A stretch of DNA of 64,000 nt from Phocaeicola_A sp036804505 (GTDB lineage Bacteria > Bacteroidota > Bacteroidia > Bacteroidales > Bacteroidaceae), in contig DAIRSI010000013.1 in the NCBI GenBank assembly GCA_036804505.1, forward strand, positions 1 through 64,000. Direction: 5' to 3'. Under the pieces are notes generated by a model. The model was not told the origin of the DNA, searched no databases, and saw nothing but the letters and a program-made list of their open reading frames with translations. The position numbers were made by a program, and so were the translations under genes. Positions 26,616-36,426 of the stretch are shown piece after piece (positions within the stretch are counted from its first letter, which is position 1; the number at the start of each line of letters is the position of its first letter).

Positions 26616-29600
26616 TTATTTTTTGATTATAAACTCATAAGATCCTGATTTCAATTCACACTTGATTTTCCCATTATAAGGTTTGGTGGATACTACGCCT
26701 TCTTTACCTTTCAAGACTGACATGTTTTTCACATTGTTGATATCGAGGACAAGTGATGCAGTTGTGTTGGCCGGGATTGTTACCATATATCGATAACCTT
26801 CCGGATTCTTTTCCCAATTGCTTTGGATGGGGCCATACATACTTTCAAAACCACCTTTGGCATAGTTTAGCTCCTGATTGAATTCCGGTTGCAGAAGAAT
26901 ACGCTTGTATCCCGGATTCGTTTCATCCCTTTGTATTCCCAAGCTATGTGCCATTATCCATTCTTCTATGGCACCATAGGAATAGTGATTAAATGAATTC
27001 ATGCTTACAGGACCGAAACCATTTTTTACAGTGTAGGAATTCCAACGTTCCCACATGGTAGTTGCGCCTTGTTTTACAGGGAACAGCCACGAAGGGTATT
27101 CTGTTTGCAAGAAAAGTTTGTACGCTATATCTGATTTGCCGTTTTCGGAAAGTATTGTACAGATATATGGAGTACCCAAGAATCCTGTCGTCAGCTTTGT
27201 TCCGCTGGCTTCAATGGTTTCCAGGAAATGTTTCCAAGCCATCGGTCGTACTTCATCAGTGAATAATCCGAACTGCAGAGGCAATATATAAGAAGTCTGT
27301 GTATTTATACGTTGACTGCCGGTTTTACCTTGTGCAAATGTATAGCCTTCTGCATCTACAAATGTTTTATTGAAAGCATTCTTGATGTTGTCATAGAATT
27401 TGGCAAAACGTTGTGCATCCTCTTTCTTACCGAGAGCCAAAGCCATTTTTTCCATTAATTGTGCGTCATAGGCACTAAATGCGGTATTGATGAGTGACAT
27501 GTCGGTAGGGACGGGTGCAACCCAGTCTCCGAATCCTCCTCCAGGTTGAATATATTGAGTTGCATTTCTTTCCAGAAAATTCATGTAGTGACACATGGAT
27601 TCATATTGAGATTCTACCATTCCCAAATCACCATATTGTTGATATACTTGCCAGGGAACAATGATTCCCACATCGGACCAACCACCAGAGCGTGCTGTTG
27701 CCTTTCTTATTGAACCGTAAGGAGGAATGCCAAGTTGAGGATAGTACCCTCCAAAATCACCATTGTCGGCTTGATTATCACGGACAGTAAAGAACCATCG
27801 GGTGTAGAATGGATCCACATTCATATTGTATGTTGCCGAACGACTGAATATCTGTGCGTCACCTGTCCAGCCAAGTCGTTCGTCGCGTTGTGGGCAATCG
27901 GTAGGAACGGAAAGAAAGTTACCTCTTTGACCCCAGACAATGTTATTGAATAATTTGTTAATATCAGCATTGGAGGTCTCGTATGAGCTTGTTTGTTTGC
28001 CAATGGATTCAGTTACAAGACCTTGTACGGAAGCCAATGGAAGCGGTTCATCCAAGCCTTCAATCGAAAGATATCTGAATCCGTGTGAAGTGAATCGAGG
28101 TTCGAACGTTTCACCAGCTTCATCACCTTTCATTATATAATGGTCTGTAGAAAGCGCGGATCTGTAGTTATCCATATATAGTTGTCCTTTCTTGGCGATG
28201 TATTCTTCTTTTGTATATGGGGGAACAGGTATCTCGGGAATGATATCAGGATATAGCATTTCTGCATAATGTACTGTGACCTGTTGCCCGGCTTTACCTT
28301 TCATTCCTGACAGACGAGGTATTCCTACCATATTTTGACCCATGTCATAGACAAAGGATTTTCCGACTTTATTTACCGTACATGCTGTAAGGGTAAGATT
28401 ATTTTGAATAGTTGAACCAACATATGCTTGTAGATTCACAGTCTGAGCAGGAGGGGCGATGATTGTAGCATTCTGCCAATTGTTGTCGTTGAAATCGGCA
28501 ATGCACCAATTTGTAATTTCTTTTGTTGCATTGTAATCTTCACCTTGATACAGACTGTTGGAAACGACAGGACCGTTATCATAACACTTCCATGTTCCAT
28601 CGCTGACGATTGTTTGTTTAGTGCCATCTGTAAATTCAAGAACAATTTTGGCAAGCAAGGATTGGCGAATGCCATATTGATTATTCCATTCTCCGCCCCA
28701 GCCAATGTCACCACTAAACCAGCCTTCACCGAGAATAGCTCCTAAAGCGTTGTTCCCTTCTGTCATCAATGAAGTAACATCGTAGGTGTTGTACATGATG
28801 CGATATCTGTAATCTGTCCAACCGGGATTAAGAAAATCATTGCCGACACGTTGCCCGTTGATGTAAAAATCATATAATCCTCTTGCAGTGGAGTAGAGGC
28901 GTGCCTGTTTTAAAGGTTTGTCTATTCTGACAGTCTTTCTCAACATTGGAGCGGATGCATCGGAACCCGGTTGCCAGAACGTAAGCTCTTGTCCGGGTGT
29001 GCTATGATTCATTCCAGAATCAGTATATAGGGGATCGTTCCATCTATTATCCGATATAAGAATGTTGGAAAAAACAGCTTCGTTTTCTTTAGACTGAACA
29101 AAACCGATATTATATAGGCGGCAATCTTGTATTACCGTATTGTCAGAGAATGCGGCTATATGGAACTTATAAGCATCTTTTGTGTCTGGTTTAGTCGAAC
29201 ACTGAATGTTTTGTCCATCGATATTAAAATGTAGATTGTATGATGCCGGCCCGTTTACAATTACTTTCATGTGATGAACTTTTTCTTTAGCATCAAATGG
29301 AATGACGGATGATATGTCTTCAGTGAAATCGGTTGTAGGCACATTTTTCCATCTGTGTCCAATAATAAGTTTAGAACCTTTTTTCTTGTCGATACTCACA
29401 CTGAAAAATAAATAATCAGCCTGGTTTTTAGCTCCTGTTATAAACGTGGCCGTATTGCCTTTCTTGCTGATTTGAAAGTCATAATCAAGAACGTAAGAAG
29501 CTTTATACTTTGATAATTGGTATTTTGAGGATCCTATCCATTGAGCATCGCTCCAGTCTTCACCTAACAGTCCGGTTTCGAACCATTCCGGATCAGATTC

Positions 29601-29978
29601 TATTTCTTGCCCCTTTTCATTCCACACTATAACTTTCCAGAAATAGCGTGTGGATGGTCGCAATGCTTCCCCATTGTATCTGATTCCTACAGAAATGGAT
29701 GAAAGGACCTTTCCCGTATCGAACAAATAGCTACTTTTTTTTAATTGTTCGAGAGATGATGACACAACCAACCTATAAGCCGTTTGTCCTGCACCATAAT
29801 TATCGTCACTCATAGCCCAGCTAAATCTGGGTTTGGGAACATCTATTCCCATAGGATTACTCATATACTCCGTCTGGAGCTTCGTTAAAGTCGCAGTTGC
29901 ATTCATGGATATACACAGAAAAGACAATCCGACCATGAGCATGCAGCTCCTTAACATAGAAAAATTCTTTATTTTCAT
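26616..29978 (-). CDS. GH78 alpha-L-rhamnosidase
   Basis: A 1120-residue secreted enzyme (signal peptide about 1-29). N-terminal Ig-like and carbohydrate-binding-like domains (about 30-600) precede an (alpha/alpha)6 barrel with the GH78 signature TDCPQRDERLGWTGD near residue 695, which carries the general-acid region, and a C-terminal beta-sandwich. It should remove terminal alpha-L-rhamnose from rhamnogalacturonan, flavonoid glycosides or similar. It is a single-gene unit, and the next gene (glutamine synthetase) is divergent. Confidence 0.93.
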   Translation of the reverse strand: MKIKNFSMLRSCMLMVGLSFLCISMNATATLTKLQTEYMSNPMGIDVPKPRFSWAMSDDNYGAGQTAYRLVVSSSLEQLKKSSYLFDTGKVLSSISVGIRYNGEALRPSTRYFWKVIVWNEKGQEIESDPEWFETGLLGEDWSDAQWIGSSKYQLSKYKASYVLDYDFQISKKGNTATFITGAKNQADYLFFSVSIDKKKGSKLIIGHRWKNVPTTDFTEDISSVIPFDAKEKVHHMKVIVNGPASYNLHFNIDGQNIQCSTKPDTKDAYKFHIAAFSDNTVIQDCRLYNIGFVQSKENEAVFSNILISDNRWNDPLYTDSGMNHSTPGQELTFWQPGSDASAPMLRKTVRIDKPLKQARLYSTARGLYDFYINGQRVGNDFLNPGWTDYRYRIMYNTYDVTSLMTEGNNALGAILGEGWFSGDIGWGGEWNNQYGIRQSLLAKIVLEFTDGTKQTIVSDGTWKCYDNGPVVSNSLYQGEDYNATKEITNWCIADFNDNNWQNATIIAPPAQTVNLQAYVGSTIQNNLTLTACTVNKVGKSFVYDMGQNMVGIPRLSGMKGKAGQQVTVHYAEMLYPDIIPEIPVPPYTKEEYIAKKGQLYMDNYRSALSTDHYIMKGDEAGETFEPRFTSHGFRYLSIEGLDEPLPLASVQGLVTESIGKQTSSYETSNADINKLFNNIVWGQRGNFLSVPTDCPQRDERLGWTGDAQIFSRSATYNMNVDPFYTRWFFTVRDNQADNGDFGGYYPQLGIPPYGSIRKATARSGGWSDVGIIVPWQVYQQYGDLGMVESQYESMCHYMNFLERNATQYIQPGGGFGDWVAPVPTDMSLINTAFSAYDAQLMEKMALALGKKEDAQRFAKFYDNIKNAFNKTFVDAEGYTFAQGKTGSQRINTQTSYILPLQFGLFTDEVRPMAWKHFLETIEASGTKLTTGFLGTPYICTILSENGKSDIAYKLFLQTEYPSWLFPVKQGATTMWERWNSYTVKNGFGPVSMNSFNHYSYGAIEEWIMAHSLGIQRDETNPGYKRILLQPEFNQELNYAKGGFESMYGPIQSNWEKNPEGYRYMVTIPANTTASLVLDINNVKNMSVLKGKEGVVSTKPYNGKIKCELKSGSYEFIIKK

Positions 29979-29997
29979 AATAATAAAATTAGTTCTA

Positions 29998-30005
29998 CAA
30001 ATTTA
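29998..30005 (-). promoter_or_regulatory. -7 promoter box for the GH78 gene
   Basis: CAAATTTA on the plus strand reads TAAATTTG on the minus strand, about 20 bp before the start codon. No clear -33 box is present. Confidence 0.45.
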
Positions 30006-30121
30006 TGAATTATCCGGCAACTACATGCATAAAAACCTTAAAAATTGAATTTGTCACAATGAACTGTATTTCTGTTTATTTCGCCTGATTCAGAACATAA
30101 TATAAAAAATTAGATAAAATA

Positions 30122-30152
30122 TTTGCAAGTTGTCAGTAAATATATATCTTTG
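30122..30152 (+). promoter_or_regulatory. Promoter of the glutamine synthetase gene
   Basis: A TTTG -33 box (30122-30125) and TATCTTTG -7 box (30145-30152) spaced by 19 bp, an excellent Bacteroidota promoter about 50 bp before the ATG. Confidence 0.75.
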
Positions 30153-30204
30153 CCCTTTATATTAAATAATATTTGTAACAAAATGTAACCTTAAAACAAC
30201 TTAT

Positions 30205-31710
30205 ATGAATAATAGCGAAGTAATTATGAATGCCAATCAGGTAGTTGCATATTTGCAAAAGCCTGCAGAGAGTTTCATGAAAGAGGATATAATCCGTTTC
30301 ATACAGGAAAATGGAATCCGCATGATCAATTTTATGTACCCAGGAGGCGACGGACGGTTAAAAACATTGAATTTTGTAGTAACCAACAAAGCATATTTGG
30401 AAACAATTCTGACTTGCGGTGAAAGAGTAGACGGGTCAAGTCTATTTTCGTTCATCGAAGCGAGCAGTAGCGACTTGTACGTTTTGCCTCGTTTTTGTAC
30501 AGCTTTTGTAGATCCTTTCGCTGAAATACCCACTCTTTCCATGCTTTGTTCATTCTATAATAAAGACGGAGAACCTTTACAGAGTGCACCTGAATATACT
30601 TTGGCAAAAGCTTGTAAATCATTTACAGACGTTACCGGAATGGAATTTCATGCTATGGGCGAATTGGAATATTACGTGATAATTCCTCAGACTGACTTTT
30701 TCCCGGCAACCGACCAGCACGGATATCATGAATCTTCACCTTATGCCAAGACAAATGAATTCCGTACACAGTGCATGTCTTTCATAGCCCAGACAGGAGG
30801 GCAGATTAAGTACGGTCATTCTGAAGTGGGTAATTTTACTCTCGATAATTATATTTATGAACAGAATGAGATAGAGTTCCTTCCCGTAAAAGCTGAAAAC
30901 GCTGCCGACCAGTTAATGCTAGCCAAATGGGTGATTCGTAATCTGGCTTACAAGACCGGACTGAATGTTACTTTTACTCCTAAAATCAGTGCAAACAAAG
31001 CCGGTTCAGGACTTCACATCCACATGCGCTTTATGAAAAACGGAAAGAATATGATGCTCGAAAACGGAGCCATTTCTGATACCGCACACAAGGCAATTGC
31101 CGGAATGATGGAATTGGCTCAGGCAATCACGGCTTTCGGAAACAAAAACCCTTCGTCTTATTTTCGGTTGGTTCCGCATCAGGAAGCGCCAACCAATGTA
31201 TGTTGGGGCGATTGCAATCGTTCCGTGCTTGTGAGAGTACCATTGGGATGGACCACAAAAGCGGATATGTGTCGGTCTGCCAATCCTCTTGAAAATCCAA
31301 GTGACTTTGACACGACTGTGAAACAGACTGTAGAGATGCGTTCTCCTGACGGATCTGCCGACCTGTATCAACTGCTTGCCGGATTGTGCGTAGCATGTCG
31401 TCATGGCTTTGAAATAGATAATGCTTTGCAAATAGCCAAACGTACATATGTGAATGTAGATATTCACAAGCCACAATTCTCCGATAAACTGAAAGAACTT
31501 GCCCAACTGCCTGATTCTTGTTCTGCATCGGCTGATTGTCTGCAGTCAAAGCGCAGCGTTTTTGAGAAATACAATGTTTTCAGTCCTTCCATGATTGATG
31601 GAATAATCAAGGATCTGAAATCTTACCATGATGAGACGTTGCGCTCTGAAATGAAAGACAATAAAGAAGAAATGCATGCTCTTGTATTCCGCTATTTTCA
31701 TTGCGGCTAA
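30205..31710 (+). CDS. Glutamine synthetase (type I-like)
   Basis: A 501-residue GS with the N-terminal beta-grasp domain (DGSSLFSFIE near 78) and catalytic domain: metal-ligand glutamates in MGELEYYVI and EQNEIEF, ATP-site KISANKAGSGLHIHM near 260, NRSVLVRVPLG near 340, and EMRSPDGSADLYQLLAG near 373. It makes glutamine from glutamate and ammonia, or a related gamma-glutamyl amide. The length is near the type I enzyme. The C-terminal part lacks a recognisable adenylylation-site segment. It is a single gene with its own strong promoter. Confidence 0.85.
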   Translation: MNNSEVIMNANQVVAYLQKPAESFMKEDIIRFIQENGIRMINFMYPGGDGRLKTLNFVVTNKAYLETILTCGERVDGSSLFSFIEASSSDLYVLPRFCTAFVDPFAEIPTLSMLCSFYNKDGEPLQSAPEYTLAKACKSFTDVTGMEFHAMGELEYYVIIPQTDFFPATDQHGYHESSPYAKTNEFRTQCMSFIAQTGGQIKYGHSEVGNFTLDNYIYEQNEIEFLPVKAENAADQLMLAKWVIRNLAYKTGLNVTFTPKISANKAGSGLHIHMRFMKNGKNMMLENGAISDTAHKAIAGMMELAQAITAFGNKNPSSYFRLVPHQEAPTNVCWGDCNRSVLVRVPLGWTTKADMCRSANPLENPSDFDTTVKQTVEMRSPDGSADLYQLLAGLCVACRHGFEIDNALQIAKRTYVNVDIHKPQFSDKLKELAQLPDSCSASADCLQSKRSVFEKYNVFSPSMIDGIIKDLKSYHDETLRSEMKDNKEEMHALVFRYFHCG

Positions 31711-31782
31711 CACGTATAGTGATTTAACTTTTAGATAACTGCATTCTTTGCCAAATTAATATGCTTATTCAAGAGAATAAAC

Positions 31783-31790
31783 TATATTTG
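31783..31790 (+). promoter_or_regulatory. -7 promoter box for the GH27 gene
   Basis: TATATTTG matches TAnnTTTG and lies about 33 bp before the first ATG. No properly spaced TTTG is seen upstream. Confidence 0.45.
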
Positions 31791-31822
31791 CAATACAAAA
31801 TAATCCTTGTTATCTGAAGTTA

Positions 31823-33049
31823 ATGAAAATCTATAATACAGCTAAAATGAAAAAGTTTTTATTGTTTGTTTTGTTTGCAGGATTTTTCTGCACGGTAAAT
31901 GCACAGACCGATAATAGTGTGAAACCTGTCACTGATGAAGAATTTAATTCTCTGGCTGCAACGCCTCCAATGGGTTGGAACAGTTGGAATAAATTCGGTT
32001 GCAATGTAAGTGAAGATATGATTATGGGAATGGCTGATGCCATGGTATCGACAGGTATGAAAGATCTCGGGTATCAATACATTGTAATTGATGACTGCTG
32101 GCAGATTGCTCGTGACAAAGACGGTAATATCATTGCCGATCCAAAACGCTTTCCTCATGGAATCAAGCACGTTGCCGATTACATTCATAGTAAAGGACTC
32201 AAGTTCGGAATCTATTCATGCGCCGGATCTCTCACATGTGCCGGTCGTCCCGGCGGGCGCGGTTATCAGTTTCAAGATGCTCGTCAGTATGCAGCTTGGG
32301 GTGTTGATTATCTGAAATATGATTGGTGCAATAATGAATATCAGAATTCAAAGGCGGCATATAAAACCATGAGTGATGCATTGAAGGCAAGTGGTCGTCC
32401 CATCGTGTTTAGCTTGTGCGAATGGGGCTCAACCCAGCCATGGTTGTGGGCAAAAGGTATCGGTCAGCTTTGGAGAGCTACCGGTGACATCATGGATCAC
32501 TTCGAATGCAAAGCCGATTGGGGAGGAAATGGTGTCTTGAATATCATAGACTTGATGGCTCCTCTTGATCAATACGCAGGACCCGGTCATTGGAATGATG
32601 CCGATATGCTGGAAGTAGGCAACGGGGGTATGACTAACACAGAGTATATAACCCACATGTCCATGTGGTGCATGTTCGCCACTCCACTGATGAGCGGCAA
32701 TGATTTGCGCGTCATGGATGCCGAAACGAAAGCGATACTGACAAACAAGGAAGTTATAGATATCAATCAGGATCCTAAAGGAATTCAGGCTCATTTATAT
32801 CTTACTTTAGGAGATCAGCAGGTTTGGGCAAAGAAACTTGCTAATGGAGATGTAGCCGTTTGCTTTTTGAACAGATCTGAATCTCCGGTAAATTTTAATT
32901 TTGCTTGGAATCATTTGTCAGCATTGGATCATTCCGTTACTTACAAAATTCGTGATTTATGGAAACATAAAGAAATCGGAACAACTGCACAACCGATAAA
33001 GAACCTTATTCCAGGCCATGGAGTATTGATGGTCCGCCTTATAAAATAA
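31823..33049 (+). CDS. GH27 alpha-galactosidase
   Basis: A 408-residue secreted enzyme. The signal peptide is best read from the second ATG (31847), ending VNAQ, while 31823 extends it by 8 residues. The GH27 barrel opens TPPMGWNSWNKFGC, the nucleophile is Asp167 in LKYDWCN and the acid/base is Asp261 in HWNDADMLEVG. A short C-terminal beta domain follows. It removes alpha-1,6- or other alpha-linked galactose from galacto-oligosaccharides or galactomannan. It is a single-gene unit between its own promoter box and a strong terminator. Confidence 0.94.
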   Translation: MKIYNTAKMKKFLLFVLFAGFFCTVNAQTDNSVKPVTDEEFNSLAATPPMGWNSWNKFGCNVSEDMIMGMADAMVSTGMKDLGYQYIVIDDCWQIARDKDGNIIADPKRFPHGIKHVADYIHSKGLKFGIYSCAGSLTCAGRPGGRGYQFQDARQYAAWGVDYLKYDWCNNEYQNSKAAYKTMSDALKASGRPIVFSLCEWGSTQPWLWAKGIGQLWRATGDIMDHFECKADWGGNGVLNIIDLMAPLDQYAGPGHWNDADMLEVGNGGMTNTEYITHMSMWCMFATPLMSGNDLRVMDAETKAILTNKEVIDINQDPKGIQAHLYLTLGDQQVWAKKLANGDVAVCFLNRSESPVNFNFAWNHLSALDHSVTYKIRDLWKHKEIGTTAQPIKNLIPGHGVLMVRLIK

Positions 33050-33067
33050 GGTTTCAATCAAATATAC

Positions 33068-33115
33068 AAAGTAGCGGATTGCATTGTAATGGTAATGCAA
33101 TCCGCTACTTTTTTG
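33068..33115 (+). terminator. Terminator after the GH27 gene
   Basis: A perfect 18-bp stem (33068-33085 with 33094-33111), an 8-nt loop and a T-run. It starts 19 bp after the stop codon. Confidence 0.93.
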
Positions 33116-33212
33116 ACATTATGCATAAAATATTTTTATTTTAATATCCCTTTGCTTAAAATTTGTGTAATAATAAGAATGATTCCCAATATTTAATCTT
33201 ATTAACGGGAAC

Positions 33213-33247
33213 TTTGTTCTATATGGATTTTTTTGTGTTTATTTTTG
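33213..33247 (+). promoter_or_regulatory. Probable promoter of the iron-sulfur envelope locus
   Basis: A TTTG at 33213-33216 and TATTTTTG at 33240-33247 (TAnnTTTG), with a slightly long 23-bp spacer. The predicted leader before the first gene (33384) is about 130 nt. The rest of the 334-bp gap is A/T-rich with no ORF. Confidence 0.5.
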
Positions 33248-33383
33248 CCGTGAACGAGTAGAGAAAACTATGATTATTCATTATTATTGAAAAACTATCT
33301 ATCTATTAATTAACTTACTGTAAAAACTAATCAATCCAATAATTATCTGTTGTTCTTATTTCAAAACATTAATTAATAAATAA

Positions 33384-33755
33384 ATGGATATGAAGAAAAT
33401 TGTAGTTCTACTTATGCTGTTTGCTTTAGGTATTACACAAGCAATGGCTTGTCACATTGAAATTACTTCACAGAGTGACACAAAAAAATGTAAACCCGGA
33501 GATGAGTTGATTCTCGCAATCAAATTGACATTAACTCACCGGAATTGTAAGGTATCTGTACAGGACACCAAGTTTAAGTATGATGGCATCCAAATCCTGG
33601 GAGCAACCGAATGGAAACAAGAATCACAAGGCGTTTATGAACGACAGGTAAAAGTGAAAGTTTTGAATGACAATAAGAAAAAAATCATATTGTCGGCGAC
33701 GCGTTCTTGTGATAAAGATGGAGGCTACGGGGTATTCACACTCGATAAAAACTGA
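33384..33755 (+). CDS. Small secreted protein, first gene of the iron-sulfur locus
   Basis: A 123-residue protein I cannot assign to a named family. It has a signal peptide (residues 1-22). Cleavage just before Cys23 in AMAC could be by signal peptidase I or II, so a lipoprotein is possible. The mature part is beta-rich with Cys36, Cys55 and Cys109. It is a visible paralogue of the protein at 37074-37442: both share GDE-x-L then a Cys-Lys, a Trp before a Gly/Gln pair, NDxxK and an R..DK segment in the same order. It ends 2 bp before the 883-residue fusion gene, so the two are coupled. Confidence 0.75.
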   Translation: MDMKKIVVLLMLFALGITQAMACHIEITSQSDTKKCKPGDELILAIKLTLTHRNCKVSVQDTKFKYDGIQILGATEWKQESQGVYERQVKVKVLNDNKKKIILSATRSCDKDGGYGVFTLDKN

Positions 33756-33757
33756 TT

Positions 33758-36409
33758 ATGCCATTCAAAATCATCTATTTGAAAACGGTCATTATCTTTT
33801 TTTTCTTATTAGCAGTCAAGACTGAATGTGATGCACGTGTACCACAGGCAGTTGCCGATAGTATTGCCCGACTTATAAATCAAGCTCCGGAATCATGTGA
33901 CAGATCATGCGTTCTGTATGACCAAGAGCACCCTGGAGTGAGTCTCACAAATACTGTTTTTATTTCACTGTTATTAGTAATAGGTTCTTTTTGGCTGTAT
34001 TACACCTATAAGAAAAAATATATCGTTGTATCGGGAATAGTTTTAGCAGTTTTGGTCATGGGTAGCTATTTTGCCCGACCATTACTCACATCCGGCAAAG
34101 TGCCGGACAATTGTCCGATTGTAGAAAGCAAAAGCAAGACGGACAAGCTAAATACGGTTTTTGTTAAGCCAGGCAGTGAGTTTGTATCAGCAGACACATC
34201 ACAAAATTCGGACTCTTTGATTAAAGTGAACGAAAAAGATGAATTCTCACCCATTTCGACCAATGAATTTTCCACCTTGCAAGATAGGACACATTCGCCT
34301 TCAAAAGTTTTAAAAGAAAGAATGTCACCTGATGTTTATGAGCCTATAATTATCTTTATATTACTTGGATTGATAGGTTTTTTCATCCGTTATGCATGGT
34401 TTCGAAAAATGAGAGGTGTAGTGCTGCTGGCAGGATTGATCTATTTGGGGTTCTTCAGAAGTGCTTGTCCCTGTATGATAAGTGGCTTCGAGAATTCTGT
34501 TTTAGCTTTGTTCGGAGCAAATATTAAATGGACTTCGCTGCTATGGTTCCTTGTACTGATTCCAGCGACTTATCTGTTTGGCAAAGTTTGGTGTGGATGG
34601 CTATGCCACTTGGGTGCTTTACAGGAATTTTTGTATAAATCACCTAAATTGAAATGGCTGATGACATTACGGGCACAGCGGACGCTTAAAATCATTCAAT
34701 ATTCAGTGTTCATCATTTGGATAATCCAGATGTTGTTCACAGGTACAAATTTATTTTGTAAATATGATCCGTTCAAGAGTGCATTCAATCTCATCGCAGC
34801 AGATGTGACAGGATATGTTTTGCTAGGTATTCTGCTTGTCAGTTCAGTTTTAATTTATAGGCCTTTTTGCAGAATGATTTGTCCGGTAGGATTAGTTCTC
34901 GGATGGATTACACTTCTGCCTGGTGCCCGTAGACTTCATAAAAACAAACAATGTATTGATTGTACTAGTTGCAGTAAAGAATGTAAACAAAAAGCTATGA
35001 TTAATGAAAATAAAAAGACTGTTCTTAGAGAACAGGATTGCATAATGTGTGGCGAATGCATTTCTTCTTGCCACAAAGATGCTTTGAAGATAAAAAGAAA
35101 TGGATTCAAATCCAAAACAATAACCATAGTCATTATCCTATTGAGCATTCCTTCTCTTACGAGAGCACAATGGGAATGTCCAAGTCGATTAGGAGGGAGT
35201 TTGAAACCTTTCGGAAGTTCAAATCTAAATTGGGCCGGAGAATTGACTACATCCGCCGGTTTCATCGGCAGTGACGGACTAGCAAATGCCATGTTTTACG
35301 GGGGACTGGATTATAGTGTAAATAACCATACTTTGTATGTGGAAGGAGGAGTGAAGTCATGGTACCGGTGGGGTAATGACATCAACAGCAATAATTCCGT
35401 CAGGTTTGGACTCCGGGAAGCATATTATAGAAATACAGGGAATAATTATTCGCTTACTCTCGGATTACAATCTGTAAAAAGCGACGATTATTTTATGATT
35501 AATGAAAGAATGGCCGGAATAAACTATCAGTTATCTTCAGGTAATTTTCATTTTAATCTCCTTGGCGGGTCTGTGATGAAAGAATTTGCCCGAAACGGAA
35601 CATTTTGTACTTTAGGGTATCTATATAATATCATACCTGGAAGAGACAGAACCATTTTGGGAAAAGATTTCGGACAAACCAATCTCTCTATGCTTTCTGT
35701 TACATGGAAACCTAAGGCCAAAGACAATCTGGGTGATTTTTCAACAGGAGACGGACTCGAACAGAAAAGCAAATCAAAAGTTTTTAATGTAAACTCTGCT
35801 GGAGCATTTATTTATCATGAATTCGGAAACTGGGTACTCTATAAGACATTCCATTCCGGTGTTTATGCGGATTTTAGTTTGTTGGATATTAACTTGAAAC
35901 CGGAAATCATATTACAATCAGGAAGCAATAATAATGCCTTGATTTATTCCTTCACGGCTGAAAAACAGTTTACATGGAATAATGGACAGCAATCCAAATT
36001 CTTTGGAAGATATATCACCCAGTCCAAAATAGACGAAAATGCAATGGCCATTCCCTCGTTTACAAATATTTTTGCAGGTGAGGTACTAAGACTGGATGCA
36101 CTTGATATGCCGTTTGTACAGGCTGGCTTCAAACATTCCTTTCCTGCCGCCAAAGCATCAATTAAGTTACAAGGAGCCTTACAGACAGGAATCATTGACG
36201 GGTTTACCGCTGATGACTACAATTCGACGCCTACAAAAATGAAGGAATTGGATTTGACCCTAAGCAAAAATTTCGGTAAATATGTTTTAGTCAATGCAAT
36301 GGCAGGATATCTGAGTTATCCGAAATTAACCACAGATGACCAAGCCTATCTCAAATATACACAAAAGAATTCTTTGTGGGGAAAAATAGAAATGAGAATT
36401 ACTTTCTAA
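33758..36409 (+). CDS. NapH/NosR-like 4Fe-4S membrane protein fused to an outer-membrane beta-barrel-like domain
   Basis: An 883-residue protein. Residues 1-26 look like a signal peptide or first helix. Membrane helices lie near 65-82, 88-106, 195-212, 220-236, 258-275, 313-329 and 351-367. NapH/NosR/RdxA-type cysteine pairs follow: KVWCGWLCHLG (Cys279/283) and FCRMICPVG (Cys371/375). Two [4Fe-4S] motifs are at Cys399-402-405-409 and Cys428-431-434-438. Residues 453-470 form a new signal-peptide-like helix ending LTRAQ, and the last roughly 410 residues resemble a beta-barrel with a terminal Phe. The first half should pass electrons across the inner membrane. The second half would belong in the outer membrane. 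The reading frame is continuous. Confidence 0.8.
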   Translation: MPFKIIYLKTVIIFFFLLAVKTECDARVPQAVADSIARLINQAPESCDRSCVLYDQEHPGVSLTNTVFISLLLVIGSFWLYYTYKKKYIVVSGIVLAVLVMGSYFARPLLTSGKVPDNCPIVESKSKTDKLNTVFVKPGSEFVSADTSQNSDSLIKVNEKDEFSPISTNEFSTLQDRTHSPSKVLKERMSPDVYEPIIIFILLGLIGFFIRYAWFRKMRGVVLLAGLIYLGFFRSACPCMISGFENSVLALFGANIKWTSLLWFLVLIPATYLFGKVWCGWLCHLGALQEFLYKSPKLKWLMTLRAQRTLKIIQYSVFIIWIIQMLFTGTNLFCKYDPFKSAFNLIAADVTGYVLLGILLVSSVLIYRPFCRMICPVGLVLGWITLLPGARRLHKNKQCIDCTSCSKECKQKAMINENKKTVLREQDCIMCGECISSCHKDALKIKRNGFKSKTITIVIILLSIPSLTRAQWECPSRLGGSLKPFGSSNLNWAGELTTSAGFIGSDGLANAMFYGGLDYSVNNHTLYVEGGVKSWYRWGNDINSNNSVRFGLREAYYRNTGNNYSLTLGLQSVKSDDYFMINERMAGINYQLSSGNFHFNLLGGSVMKEFARNGTFCTLGYLYNIIPGRDRTILGKDFGQTNLSMLSVTWKPKAKDNLGDFSTGDGLEQKSKSKVFNVNSAGAFIYHEFGNWVLYKTFHSGVYADFSLLDINLKPEIILQSGSNNNALIYSFTAEKQFTWNNGQQSKFFGRYITQSKIDENAMAIPSFTNIFAGEVLRLDALDMPFVQAGFKHSFPAAKASIKLQGALQTGIIDGFTADDYNSTPTKMKELDLTLSKNFGKYVLVNAMAGYLSYPKLTTDDQAYLKYTQKNSLWGKIEMRITF

Positions 36410-36426
36410 CTCAATTATTAGGATTT

